Below, piece by piece: positions 48,325 to 57,878 of a DNA stretch of 64,000 bases; position 1 is the stretch's first letter; every line of letters starts with the position of its first letter. Origin of the DNA: Methanocaldococcus vulcanius M7 (lineage in GTDB: Archaea; AGJL01; Methanococci; Methanococcales; Methanocaldococcaceae); contig NC_013407.1 of NCBI RefSeq assembly GCF_000024625.1, positions 1,240,001 to 1,304,000 on the forward strand. The letters run 5' to 3'. A program made the position numbers and the translations under genes. Under the pieces are notes generated by a model, which ran no database searches, had not been told where the DNA came from, and worked only from the letters and a program-made list of their open reading frames with translations.

Positions 48325-51309
48325 TTGCAAGATAAAATAAAAAACTATCTCACAAAAAAGATATTTTTGCATAATCCCTTACTATTCTTTTATGCTTTAA
48401 ATCATCCAACCTCAAAAAAAGAAATAAAACCATTCATACACCAAATTCATCTTTTATATAATGCCATGCTTCTCCGCCCAGTTCGTTTTTTAATTGCGGA
48501 TGAGATTGGCTTAGGTAAAACAATAGAGTCGCTTGCAATAGCGAGATATTTAGAACTAAAAGAAGGAATAAAAAAGATTTTGGTTTTAACTCCAAAAATT
48601 TTAAGAGAACAGTGGGAGGCAGAGATAAAGAGAGTTGGGGGAATTCCAAGAATTATTAAAGATGGGAATGATATAAATAATATTAAAAGTTCTTTGCAGT
48701 ATTATGATTCTGTTTATATCATAATTTCAATTGACCTTGCAAAAAGGTATGTTGATAAAATATTGCAAATTGATTGGGATTTAGTTATTGTTGATGAAGC
48801 CCACAACATCACCAAAAACACTCAAAGAGGAAAATTAGTTGAAAAGCTTTCAAAAAAAGTAAGAAATATGCTTTTACTTTCTGCAACTCCACATAGAGGA
48901 GACCCTCAAGATTACCTATATCGACTAAAATTATTAGACCCTACACTTATAGATGATTTTGATAAATTAAATACTCAAAATTTCTACTCTAAAACCCATG
49001 ATATATTAGTTTTTAGAAGGACGAAAAAATTAGTAAATGCTCTCGGGACTAAAAGAGTTTTTAAGGATTGCAAATTTAATGCAGTGGTAGTAGATTTATC
49101 AGAAGAGGAAAAAAGATTTTTTACCCTTCTTGAAGAGACACTTAAAAATATATTGAAAAATACAAAAAGAAACTCTCCAATATCACTTTTAGCAGTAATT
49201 TTGGGGAAGAGAGCATCTTCAAGTTATAAAGCAGCAATTGAAACACTGAATAGGATTATAAAAACTAACATTTTAAAAACTGACGATATTGATGTGTCAG
49301 AGGACATTCAAAACCTCTTCTCATTAAGTTTTGAAGAAATGGAATTTGAGGACTATATGGAAATATCTGACATAATAAATAATATTGTTGATAAATATTC
49401 TCCCTACCTAAACAAGGAGCAGAAAAACTTATTTGAAAATCTCCTTAAAACAACAACTAACATCATAGTCAAAAAAGATAGTAAAATTGACGCTTTAGCA
49501 AAAATTATTGCAGAACATATTAGAAACAATGAAAAAATTGTTGTATTTACTGAATATGTTGATACTCTCAAATATCTTCAAGAAAATCTGCCTAAGTATT
49601 TAGATAACTATGGTATTAACATAGATACAAATGAGATATTAACGCTTTCAGGAGAAAATAAAAATCTGTTAGAGAATATTAATAAAAAATTTGAAGATTG
49701 TGGAAAAATTTTACTTGCTACAGATGTTGCTTCTGAAGGGCTTAATTTACAAATTGCGAGTGTTTTGATAAACTATGATTCTCCATGGAGTCCTATAAAA
49801 TTAGAACAGAGAATTGGTAGAGTTTGGAGATTAGGGCAAGAAAAAGATGTCTCTGTTTATAATATTTTCCTTTCAAATAGAATGGATTTAGAACTGCTTA
49901 ACAACCTTTATAAAAAAATTATGAATATTAAAAATGCACTTGATAATCAATTAGCAATAGGTAAGGAGATATATATTGCAAATGCTGAAAATTTATTTAA
50001 CTTAGAAGAATTTGCATACATAAAAAACTTGTCTGAATATGATATTATAATTTCAGCAATAGTTGGAAATCTAGGAGATTATACAGAAGAAATTGTCAGA
50101 ACACTAAAAATTATTAGAAATAAACTAAAAATGATGAACATTTTTCCAGAAGAACGTGCTGAAGAAATTAAAAAGGAAGTTTTAAAACTTATCAAAAACG
50201 AAAATTACTTAGAGATTGGAAAGATTGAAGAGATTTTGAGATATTATCAAGAGAAAATCTTAAATGGAAATATACATTCCCAAAATAAATTGTATCAAAT
50301 TATAAAATCAAAAAATGATGATGACTTACAAGTATCAAGAATCGTTGTAAAAAGTCCATTTAAAAATAGGGATTATTTATTTTTTGTAAAGGTATTGACT
50401 GAAGATAATAAAGGTGTCTGGGAAATTCCAGTGATAGCACATAGAGAAAAGAATGTTAAATTAATGACAGGTGTTGAAGTATTAAAATATCTTATATCAA
50501 TTTTTAGCAGAGAGTTATTTTTCACAAACTACATAGAAAAACCTTACGAAAAGCAGATATTGGCTATTAAGGGAAATATTTTCGCTTATGTTAGAAATAA
50601 CTTTGTAAATAATATAAATAAAAGAATATCAAATTATGAAGACCTTAAGAACTCAGGTTTAAAAGATGACAAATTATTTAAGAACTTGAAAGTGGTTGTA
50701 GATAAACCAGTAATTATTGATTACCTACCAGAGAATGAGTTTTTAATTGAAAAAATCATCCCATTAGATATTATAAATAATTTAGGTTTAGATAAAGACA
50801 ATATTATTATGCCAAATGAAAATGATTTAAAGGCAATGGATAGAAATTTTCTCCCCCTTGAAGAACTTGTAAAGATTGAAAAATTGGCAATGAACATTGT
50901 AATGAATATCGAAGAAAAAAGATTAGCAAATAAATATGGATATGAAAATAAAGGCAAAACTTGGGATGTTTTGGATGTTTCCCTACATGAGCATTATGAT
51001 ATAAAGGTTATTGAAAATGGAAAGGAAAAATACATTGAAGTAAAGGGGCATAAAGGATTGTTACCAATTGCAGAACTTACAGAGGCAGAATATAAATTTG
51101 CTATGGAAAATGAAGATAAGTATTATTTATATATCGTCTGTAACCTTGGAAAAGATGAAAAAAATGCAATATTATTTGAAATTTATAAACCTCTCAACAA
51201 AGAAGATAGAAAAATTTATCTAATTAAAAACGGAGAAAAAATAGATGTTAGCAGATATTATAATAACATGAATATCGCTGAAAAAAAGAGATACTTATTA
51301 CATTTTTAG
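48325..51309 (+). CDS. SNF2-family helicase with C-terminal DUF3883-like domain
   Basis: A 994-residue superfamily 2 ATPase. The helicase core has motif I IADEIGLGKTIESLA (about residues 55-69), motif II VIVDEAHNI (DEAH, about 153-161), LLSATPHRGDP (motif III), and the C-lobe motifs LATDVASEGLNLQIA and RIGRVWRLGQEKDVSVYN. The C-terminal 150 residues contain KEKYIEVKGHKG and LTEAEYKFAMENEDKYYLYI, the pattern of DUF3883, a restriction-endonuclease-like fold. The start is a TTG at 48325 behind GAGGGGATGA; no better start lies nearby. With the methylase this resembles a DISARM- or BREX-like logic, but the gene set does not match either exactly. Confidence 0.87.
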   Translation: MQDKIKNYLTKKIFLHNPLLFFYALNHPTSKKEIKPFIHQIHLLYNAMLLRPVRFLIADEIGLGKTIESLAIARYLELKEGIKKILVLTPKILREQWEAEIKRVGGIPRIIKDGNDINNIKSSLQYYDSVYIIISIDLAKRYVDKILQIDWDLVIVDEAHNITKNTQRGKLVEKLSKKVRNMLLLSATPHRGDPQDYLYRLKLLDPTLIDDFDKLNTQNFYSKTHDILVFRRTKKLVNALGTKRVFKDCKFNAVVVDLSEEEKRFFTLLEETLKNILKNTKRNSPISLLAVILGKRASSSYKAAIETLNRIIKTNILKTDDIDVSEDIQNLFSLSFEEMEFEDYMEISDIINNIVDKYSPYLNKEQKNLFENLLKTTTNIIVKKDSKIDALAKIIAEHIRNNEKIVVFTEYVDTLKYLQENLPKYLDNYGINIDTNEILTLSGENKNLLENINKKFEDCGKILLATDVASEGLNLQIASVLINYDSPWSPIKLEQRIGRVWRLGQEKDVSVYNIFLSNRMDLELLNNLYKKIMNIKNALDNQLAIGKEIYIANAENLFNLEEFAYIKNLSEYDIIISAIVGNLGDYTEEIVRTLKIIRNKLKMMNIFPEERAEEIKKEVLKLIKNENYLEIGKIEEILRYYQEKILNGNIHSQNKLYQIIKSKNDDDLQVSRIVVKSPFKNRDYLFFVKVLTEDNKGVWEIPVIAHREKNVKLMTGVEVLKYLISIFSRELFFTNYIEKPYEKQILAIKGNIFAYVRNNFVNNINKRISNYEDLKNSGLKDDKLFKNLKVVVDKPVIIDYLPENEFLIEKIIPLDIINNLGLDKDNIIMPNENDLKAMDRNFLPLEELVKIEKLAMNIVMNIEEKRLANKYGYENKGKTWDVLDVSLHEHYDIKVIENGKEKYIEVKGHKGLLPIAELTEAEYKFAMENEDKYYLYIVCNLGKDEKNAILFEIYKPLNKEDRKIYLIKNGEKIDVSRYYNNMNIAEKKRYLLHF

Positions 51310-51343
51310 TATATATAAATATTTATTTTAATTTAAAACAATG

Positions 51344-51352
51344 TTTATATAC
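51344..51352 (+). promoter_or_regulatory. TATA box of the type III CRISPR operon
   Basis: TTTATATAC lies in the 120-base gap between the helicase stop and the Cmr1-like start, the only gap over 100 bases within the second half of the island. It is preceded by A-rich sequence that could act as a BRE. The leader would be about 50 bases. A second AT-rich box (TATATATAAATAT) overlaps the end of the helicase gene and is an alternative. Confidence 0.45.
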
Positions 51353-51429
51353 TCAAAAATCAGAAAATATAATATTTTAGTAACATTTTGGATTTTGATT
51401 AAAAGCAAAAATTATTCAGGTGTGAAATA

Positions 51430-52581
51430 ATGTCTAAACTAAATGTTAAGTTTAAAACATTAACTCCCTTATGGACAAGTAATGCGTGGGGACAGTGTAT
51501 TGAGATAAGATCTTCATCTATTATAGGAAGTTTAAGATTTTGGTTTGAAGTTTTGTGTTATTTTAATGGAATTGTCAACGATAACTATTTTGATAACGAA
51601 GGAAAACCTTGTGAAAAATTAAATTACAAAGATTTTCAAAAGAAATTAGAAGACAAAATTAATAGAAAATTGAAGAATGATGAAGAGTATAACATTGAAA
51701 AATTAACTGATGAAATCTTATCTGAATTAGGAATTTCACTACCTTCAAGGATTTTTGGATGCACTGGTTGGAGAGGGAGGATTAAGATAAAGAAAATTGA
51801 ACCAATAGAAGATTATTGTTTTGGAAATAGATTAAATTTACCTTATGCTATTGGAATTAAAAAAGATAATGGTGACAAAAATATAATAGAATGGCGAACA
51901 AAAAATGATTATCATCAGTTTATTAAAGAAAAATACAATGGAGATAACAATAATTTTAAAAAAGATTGGTCAGTTTGGTATTTTTCAGATCCCTATTTTT
52001 ATGGAAAGTTTGAAGTAACTTTTGAAACTGATAAAACAATAAAAGATGCTGTTTTAATTCCCTTATTAAATTTTATTGAGAAATATGGCTATATTGGTGG
52101 AAAATGGAATATTGGGTATGGTAGGGTTAAAATTCTGAATAATGATTGGGACAAAGATAAAACTACATTTGAATTAAGTAATTTTATAAAATCTGTAAAA
52201 AATGGAAAAATTGAAAAATACGAAGATTTTGATTTTAATGATATTGTAGAGAACATTAACAATGAAAATAGTAAAGAGATTGGTAGTTTTAATGACTTAT
52301 TAAAAATACAAAATAAAATTTTAATTCTAAAAAATCAAATTGAGGGTAATTTTAAAGACATTATTAAAGAACTAATAAAAATCAGGGCACTAAGAAGAAA
52401 GGGGCACAAAGAAGATCGTGGGGATAATAATGAAAGACATCAAATTTTTGGATATAACAATCCAACGGAAGGATCAAAGATTTTGCCGTATATTTATGAA
52501 GATAAAGATGATAGAAAATTAAAAGGAGGATTCATCTCAATTACCGGAATTTTAAATATAAAAGGTGATACCAATGTCTAA
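51430..52581 (+). CDS. cmr1: Type III CRISPR Cmr1-like RAMP protein
   Basis: A 383-residue Cas7-group protein. The opening NVKFKTLTPLWTSNAWGQC then RSSSIIGSLRFWFEVLCYF is the Cmr1 pattern, with the tryptophan-containing region just after the first strand. FGCTGWRGRIKIKKI and IEKYGYIGGKWNIGYGRVKI are the RAMP glycine-rich loops. Cmr1 caps the target-RNA 3' side of Cmr complexes. The ATG at 51430 follows CAGGTGTGA. It is the first gene of an operon; its stop overlaps the next start by 8 bases. Confidence 0.85.
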   Translation: MSKLNVKFKTLTPLWTSNAWGQCIEIRSSSIIGSLRFWFEVLCYFNGIVNDNYFDNEGKPCEKLNYKDFQKKLEDKINRKLKNDEEYNIEKLTDEILSELGISLPSRIFGCTGWRGRIKIKKIEPIEDYCFGNRLNLPYAIGIKKDNGDKNIIEWRTKNDYHQFIKEKYNGDNNNFKKDWSVWYFSDPYFYGKFEVTFETDKTIKDAVLIPLLNFIEKYGYIGGKWNIGYGRVKILNNDWDKDKTTFELSNFIKSVKNGKIEKYEDFDFNDIVENINNENSKEIGSFNDLLKIQNKILILKNQIEGNFKDIIKELIKIRALRRKGHKEDRGDNNERHQIFGYNNPTEGSKILPYIYEDKDDRKLKGGFISITGILNIKGDTNV

Positions 52582-53845
52582 GTATGATGCCTTAATTGAA
52601 ATAAATGTTGAGAAAATAACTAACCTATCAGAATACTTTCTATATATGAAATATTATTTTAAGCCAAAGAATTATGGCAAAATAGAAAATTATTTATTTA
52701 AACGAAATAATAAACCAATAGCAATTGACAATAAATTTGAAAAATTAATAGAAGATTTCCCGTTCTTAAAAATAAAATTTGATCATGAGATTCAAAAAAA
52801 TAATCTTAGGGGAAATCTATTTAAAACTCTAAAAAAATACAAATCTCTCGAAACTTTAAAAGATTTTCCTTTGACTTATTTTAAAAATGAAATAATTGGT
52901 CATTCAAAAATCTTTGAATTCTCAGAAGATGAAAATTTAGAGATGATCAGAAAGATTTCTATATTTTCTTCAGAAGAAGACCTTAAAAATACTATTAAAA
53001 AACATCCAAAATACTCCTTTGGAATTTGGGTTAAGTTTGAATTAAACCAGCCATATTTCTCAAGAGATGATGAAGAATTTTACTTGATTCAAAATCCAGT
53101 ATTGAAAGAGAAAGTTTTTAAAGTTCCAATGATTAGGGGGAGTGGTTGGAAAGGAGCAATAGCAAATGCTGGAAGAGAATTAATTAAAGAAAATATTGAC
53201 AAAAAAGAATTTTGGGATTATGTTTTTAGTTATTTAAGAATCTTTGGAACTGGAAACGAAGAGTTTAGAGAGTTGATAAATCTCTTGAAAAACAAAAACA
53301 AAGATGAATTGAAAAAATCCTTACTTAAATATTTAATATTTAACTTGAATGTTGCTGTAGAATTTGATAATATAGAAAAAGACTGGAAAAAAATTATTGA
53401 GGAACATTTTGACCCAAATTTTAGAAATATATTTAATTATGAAGAGGATAAAAAGAAATACTACGAAGCAAAGAAAGGAAAGGTTGTATTTTATCCAACT
53501 TACTTTGATAGATTAAGTTTAGAAGTTATAAATCCTCATAGTAGAAAAACAAGGGCTGGAACAAATCCAATTCATTATGAGGTTGTTCCAAAAGGGGTAG
53601 AAGGAATTTTGCAGATTGTTTATGTTCCTTTTGATGGGATTTTAAAGAAAGATGATAAATTAAAAGAAGAAGTTGAAAAAGATTTGAGATTTCTATGTGA
53701 ATGTATTAAAAAAGTTGCTGGTTTAGGAGTGGGGGCAAAGACAAAACTTGGGTGGGGAACTTTTGAAATAAAAGAAAAAGTAGTCTATTCTAATAAAGAG
53801 ATAGAAATTCCAGAGGGGTGGGGGGATGGCAATAGATGTGAATAA
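52574..53845 (+). CDS. Type III CRISPR Cmr6-like RAMP protein
   Basis: A 423-residue RAMP protein. The core block is VPMIRGSGWKGAIANAGREL (about residues 190-210), the helix entry of Cas7-type RAMPs, and the C-terminus has VAGLGVGAKTKLGWGTFEIK, the GxGxKTxxGxG loop typical of Cmr6. The N-terminal 130 residues do not look like a standard RAMP and may be a lineage-specific extension. GTG 52565 is in frame, but it lies in the GGTGAT ribosome binding site of the ATG at 52574. It overlaps the Cas10-like gene by 20 bases. The Cmr6 label rests on motif order and context. Confidence 0.75.
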   Translation: MSKYDALIEINVEKITNLSEYFLYMKYYFKPKNYGKIENYLFKRNNKPIAIDNKFEKLIEDFPFLKIKFDHEIQKNNLRGNLFKTLKKYKSLETLKDFPLTYFKNEIIGHSKIFEFSEDENLEMIRKISIFSSEEDLKNTIKKHPKYSFGIWVKFELNQPYFSRDDEEFYLIQNPVLKEKVFKVPMIRGSGWKGAIANAGRELIKENIDKKEFWDYVFSYLRIFGTGNEEFRELINLLKNKNKDELKKSLLKYLIFNLNVAVEFDNIEKDWKKIIEEHFDPNFRNIFNYEEDKKKYYEAKKGKVVFYPTYFDRLSLEVINPHSRKTRAGTNPIHYEVVPKGVEGILQIVYVPFDGILKKDDKLKEEVEKDLRFLCECIKKVAGLGVGAKTKLGWGTFEIKEKVVYSNKEIEIPEGWGDGNRCE

Positions 53846-56800
53846 TTTATTGAATAATAAAAATGAAGTATTAAAAGCTGAAATCGTTAGTCCATTCACA
53901 CTTTTAGATAAAACTTTTGTAAGTTGGTGGCAATATGTCAATAGCGAATATTTTAAAGGAGTGACACCAGAGTATCAAAATAGAGATGGAGAAATAAAAA
54001 ATCTACTAAAGACATTTTTTAATGATCTAGATGTAAATATTGAAGGATTGGAAATAAAGGACAAAAATGGAAATATAATAAACAAGATAAATGTTTTAAA
54101 TGATTTTATAACTACGAAGTGGAGAGAAAATTGGAGGAAAGTTAAATTAAATGATGAACCAAAAAAAATTTTACAAGTGCTATATGGATCTTCAGAAGGT
54201 CTAAATTCCGGAATTGAAAAAGGATCTCCTAAAGAAGGAAATCACATAAAGGGAAATTATCCTTACTTAGCAAATTCCTTTGGAACATTAAAAAAATTAA
54301 TAAACGAAAAGCAGTTGGATGATTTGAGAGATTATATTTCAAAGTATAATGTTTTCGATTACAAAGATGAGATTAAAAAAATACTGGAATTAAAAGACGA
54401 TAACTATTTTGAAGAATTAGATAATGAAGATGATCTACAACAGGTTTTATCTAAATTAAAAACTTGTAGTGATGTATCAAAAATCAGAAGAAAAGTTTAT
54501 GCCTTAATTAAATTATTATATGGATTTACACCGTCAGATAGTCGTTTTCCAGTTAATGATACATCCTTATATGATCAAGCATATATGGCAACAACGATGT
54601 TTAAGGCATCATTAGCTGGATTATTTTTAGACAATTCAAAACTTAAAGATTTATCTAAATTTGATTATAGGGATATTAAATGGTCGATCTTAGGAATACA
54701 ATATGACAAATTAGGTTTGGCAGAGAAAGGATTAAAAGTTGCACATATACAGTGGTATAGAGAAACAGCAAATAAAGTTGATGAAGAAATAAAAGATTTA
54801 ATTGAAGATAAATGGGCGTTAGGTAATGAAATCTATAGAGATGAAACCGGAATCTATTTCTTAGTTCCAGAATGTATCGTTGGAGATAAAATTGATAAAA
54901 ACTTATATGAACTGGATAAAAATTTAAAAAATGAAGAAAGAGAATTAAAAAGAGAAATTTTAGAGATTTTTAAAGAAAAATTTGGTGATGAAGTTTATCC
55001 GACAATCATTTTAACAAAACCTTCAAGAGGTTTAATGAATTTAGGATATTTACTTGAAAAAGCAAAAGAAAACTTTTTAAGAGCTGATTATTCATTAAAA
55101 AGACAATTTGATGATTATTTTGAAGGAAAAATTTGGGTTTGTCAAGTTTGTGGTGAAAGATTTGTTTCAAAAGATAGAAAAAGAGATGAAATTCCAATGT
55201 GTGATGTTTGTTATAAGAGGATTCATGATGATAAACATGGAAGAATTAAAAAATGGGTTGAAAATTTAAACGATGAAACAATATGGATTGATGAATTGCA
55301 AGATGAAAATGGAAGAATTGCTTTGATTACTTTGAAATTTGAGTTGAAAGAGTGGTTGAATGGAAATTTGTTGAATAGTTTGATTGTTAGAGAAGAAGAT
55401 TGTAATAATTTTTATGATCTCATTAAAAATTTATTGAATAATTCCAAAAATTACTTCATTAATAATTTGAAAATTATGACGAAGTTGAAGGAGTTCTACA
55501 AAAACAAAGAAGATATAAAAGACTTCCTTAATTTGTTTGATAGCTCTATAAAACACATATATAATCAACTAATTAACAAAACTGATGATATCTTAAACAA
55601 AAGTTTTATTGAAATTAACACTGAAATTATTAATTTAGAAAATGAACTCCAAAATCAAAATTTATCTAAAAAGCAAAGAAAAAGAAAAACAGAAAAATTA
55701 AATTTCATAAAACGATTACCTTCTCTTAAAGAAATATCTAAAAATTACTTAGTAAAACTACAGACAGATTATAATATTGACCTACCAATAAAATTCAATG
55801 AAGATGGAACTTTCAGTATTAATGGCCTTAGTTATGATGACATAAGGGGGGTATTATCTTTTATATATTTTTACGATCAGATTAATAAATTGATTTTAGA
55901 AAGATCCATAGGAGACAGATGGGAAGAGTTTATCAAAAACAACTTATTAAATCCTTCAGCAATAGATTTTGATGAAAGAAAAATCCATTGGAACAACCTA
56001 ACAGACGAAGATATTGAATTCTTATCAAAATTAATCTTACAATTCCTTTTAAGGAAAAATCCTTCACCAGCAAGATTGAGAAGAATTTGGGAAACTACAA
56101 AAGAATTCTTTGAAGATTTGGAAAATAACTTAATTGATATATTGGAAATTCCAGAATGGAGAAGAAAAAGAATTATTATTCAATTAGATGAAGATGAAAA
56201 ACCAGATGGAGAATACAGGTATGGAAATATTTGTTTCTGGAAAATTAGAAATAAGTTATATTTAATTACATCCATTGAGCAGTTTTTAAAAGTTGTTGGA
56301 AATAATGAAATTAAAAAACTACTAAATAACAAAGAAAAAGAAGAAAACCTCAAAGAATTGAATAAAATATTAAATGACAAAAAGAAATTGATGGAAAAAC
56401 TTAACTTAAGAAAAATTAAATTGAAAAGTGTAGAAAACGAAAGAGATAACATAGAAATTGAATTGGATGAAAATAACATTAATTTATTAGATTACAAATT
56501 ATATTTCTCAATAATCAAACCAACACCAATTTCATGGCAGTTTATAATTCCAGCGGAATACATTCCAAGATTAATTGAAAAGATTCAAAATGAATATTAC
56601 AAGAACTTTAAATGGGTTTATGGAAAACTGCCATTGCATATTGGTGTTATAATACAACACTATAAAAGCCCATTATACATTGGAATAAAGGCTTTAAGAA
56701 AAATTAGAAGAGATTTAAAAAACTTAGAGGATATTAAAACAGAAATTGATGGAAAATCATTAAAATCAATACAAAAAGAGCTTTATTCCAAATATGTTAG

Positions 56801-57419
56801 GGGAGAAGAATTGGCAAATAACACTGAAGAATATTACTCCCTCTATGAATGGGACGGAGATAATGAAACATATCAATTCTACTTAAAGCCTAATGAAAAT
56901 AGCTTAAAATGGATTACTACAACAAATGGGAAAGATAATTCAATATTTTATATCTACCCAAATACCTTTGATTTTGAGATTTTAGATTCAAATGTTAGAA
57001 GAAATGATATTGAATACTACAAAGGAAAAAGAATCATCCCATTAAAATCTAACAGACCATACAACTTAGAAGATTGGAAGAAATTTATTAAATTCAAAGA
57101 AATCTTTAAAAACAGACCTTCAAAACTTCAAAAATTGGTTAATATAATTTATAAATGCTTAGAAGATTGGGACGATGGATATAAAGAGTCAATAAAACAG
57201 TTCTTAGCTACAAATTTCATAAATACCTTAGAATTAAACAAAAAATCTAATGAAACAGTGATTAAAGATTTATGTGAGATATTTGGCATTGATACTAATT
57301 TAGAGAATAAAAACTTAGAAAAATTCAGAGATGAGTTAATAGACAAAATAGACAAAGATAAAATGCAAATGTTCATAGATATGTTTGAATTTTGGCATAA
57401 GGGATTAAAAGCAGTATAA
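53826..57419 (+). CDS. cas10: Divergent Cas10/Csx11-like large subunit without visible HD or GGDD motifs
   Basis: A 1197-residue protein in the place of Cas10/Cmr2. A central zinc finger CQVCGERF...CDVCYKRIH (about residues 439-465) matches the Cas10 zinc site. The palm-like region reads TPISWQFIIPAEYIPRLIEK (about 899-918), where active Cas10 proteins have GGDD followed by the lP strand, and then KLPLHIGVIIQHYKSPLYIG (about 933-952), matching the strand and PL turn. GGDD is absent, and I find no HD dyad in the N-terminal 150 residues. This resembles the Csx11 subgroup and subtype III-C-like systems with an inactivated cyclase. The ATG at 53826 follows GGGGTGGGG. Confidence 0.8.
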   Translation: MAIDVNNLLNNKNEVLKAEIVSPFTLLDKTFVSWWQYVNSEYFKGVTPEYQNRDGEIKNLLKTFFNDLDVNIEGLEIKDKNGNIINKINVLNDFITTKWRENWRKVKLNDEPKKILQVLYGSSEGLNSGIEKGSPKEGNHIKGNYPYLANSFGTLKKLINEKQLDDLRDYISKYNVFDYKDEIKKILELKDDNYFEELDNEDDLQQVLSKLKTCSDVSKIRRKVYALIKLLYGFTPSDSRFPVNDTSLYDQAYMATTMFKASLAGLFLDNSKLKDLSKFDYRDIKWSILGIQYDKLGLAEKGLKVAHIQWYRETANKVDEEIKDLIEDKWALGNEIYRDETGIYFLVPECIVGDKIDKNLYELDKNLKNEERELKREILEIFKEKFGDEVYPTIILTKPSRGLMNLGYLLEKAKENFLRADYSLKRQFDDYFEGKIWVCQVCGERFVSKDRKRDEIPMCDVCYKRIHDDKHGRIKKWVENLNDETIWIDELQDENGRIALITLKFELKEWLNGNLLNSLIVREEDCNNFYDLIKNLLNNSKNYFINNLKIMTKLKEFYKNKEDIKDFLNLFDSSIKHIYNQLINKTDDILNKSFIEINTEIINLENELQNQNLSKKQRKRKTEKLNFIKRLPSLKEISKNYLVKLQTDYNIDLPIKFNEDGTFSINGLSYDDIRGVLSFIYFYDQINKLILERSIGDRWEEFIKNNLLNPSAIDFDERKIHWNNLTDEDIEFLSKLILQFLLRKNPSPARLRRIWETTKEFFEDLENNLIDILEIPEWRRKRIIIQLDEDEKPDGEYRYGNICFWKIRNKLYLITSIEQFLKVVGNNEIKKLLNNKEKEENLKELNKILNDKKKLMEKLNLRKIKLKSVENERDNIEIELDENNINLLDYKLYFSIIKPTPISWQFIIPAEYIPRLIEKIQNEYYKNFKWVYGKLPLHIGVIIQHYKSPLYIGIKALRKIRRDLKNLEDIKTEIDGKSLKSIQKELYSKYVRGEELANNTEEYYSLYEWDGDNETYQFYLKPNENSLKWITTTNGKDNSIFYIYPNTFDFEILDSNVRRNDIEYYKGKRIIPLKSNRPYNLEDWKKFIKFKEIFKNRPSKLQKLVNIIYKCLEDWDDGYKESIKQFLATNFINTLELNKKSNETVIKDLCEIFGIDTNLENKNLEKFRDELIDKIDKDKMQMFIDMFEFWHKGLKAV

Positions 57420-57431
57420 GTGGAGGATAGA

Positions 57432-57878
57432 ATGTATTATTTTGCCTATGGTTCAAATATGAGTGAAGAAAGGATAAAAGAGAACTGCAAAAATCCAAAA
57501 TTTGTAGATATTGGTTATATCAAAGATTATAAGTTTGTTTATGATGGTTATTCCAGAGGTTGGGGAGGTACTGTAGCCAACATAGTTCCAAAAAATAGAG
57601 AAATTGTGTGGGGTGTTATATATGAAATCTCCGAAGATGACTTAAAAGCTTTAGATAGACAGGAGGGATATCCTATAACTTATGATAGGGAAGAAATAAC
57701 TGTTTTCTGTGTAAATAAGAATATAGAGATTAAAGCTTATGTCTATCTTAGAGAAGGAGAGCCTATTGGAAAACCTACAAAAGAATACGTTGATACTTGT
57801 GTAAAAGGTGCTAAAGAACATGGAATTCCAGAAGATTATATTAAAAATGTTATAGTGGGGTGGAAGAATGACAAATAA
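57432..57878 (+). CDS. Gamma-glutamylcyclotransferase-fold protein embedded in the CRISPR operon
   Basis: A 149-residue AIG2/GGCT-like protein. The signature FAYGSNMSEERI (residues 4-15) forms the gamma-glutamyl pocket, WGVIYEISEDDLKALDRQEG carries Glu78 where the catalytic acid of GGCT enzymes is expected, and YDREEITVFC follows. These residues suggest an active fold, but the substrate is unknown; family members act on gamma-glutamyl amines or peptides. GTG at 57420 is in frame directly after the cas10 stop, but GGAGGA (57422-57427) serves the ATG at 57432. The stop overlaps the next cmr gene by 11 bases, so it is an integral operon member, not a bystander. Confidence 0.88.
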   Translation: MYYFAYGSNMSEERIKENCKNPKFVDIGYIKDYKFVYDGYSRGWGGTVANIVPKNREIVWGVIYEISEDDLKALDRQEGYPITYDREEITVFCVNKNIEIKAYVYLREGEPIGKPTKEYVDTCVKGAKEHGIPEDYIKNVIVGWKNDK

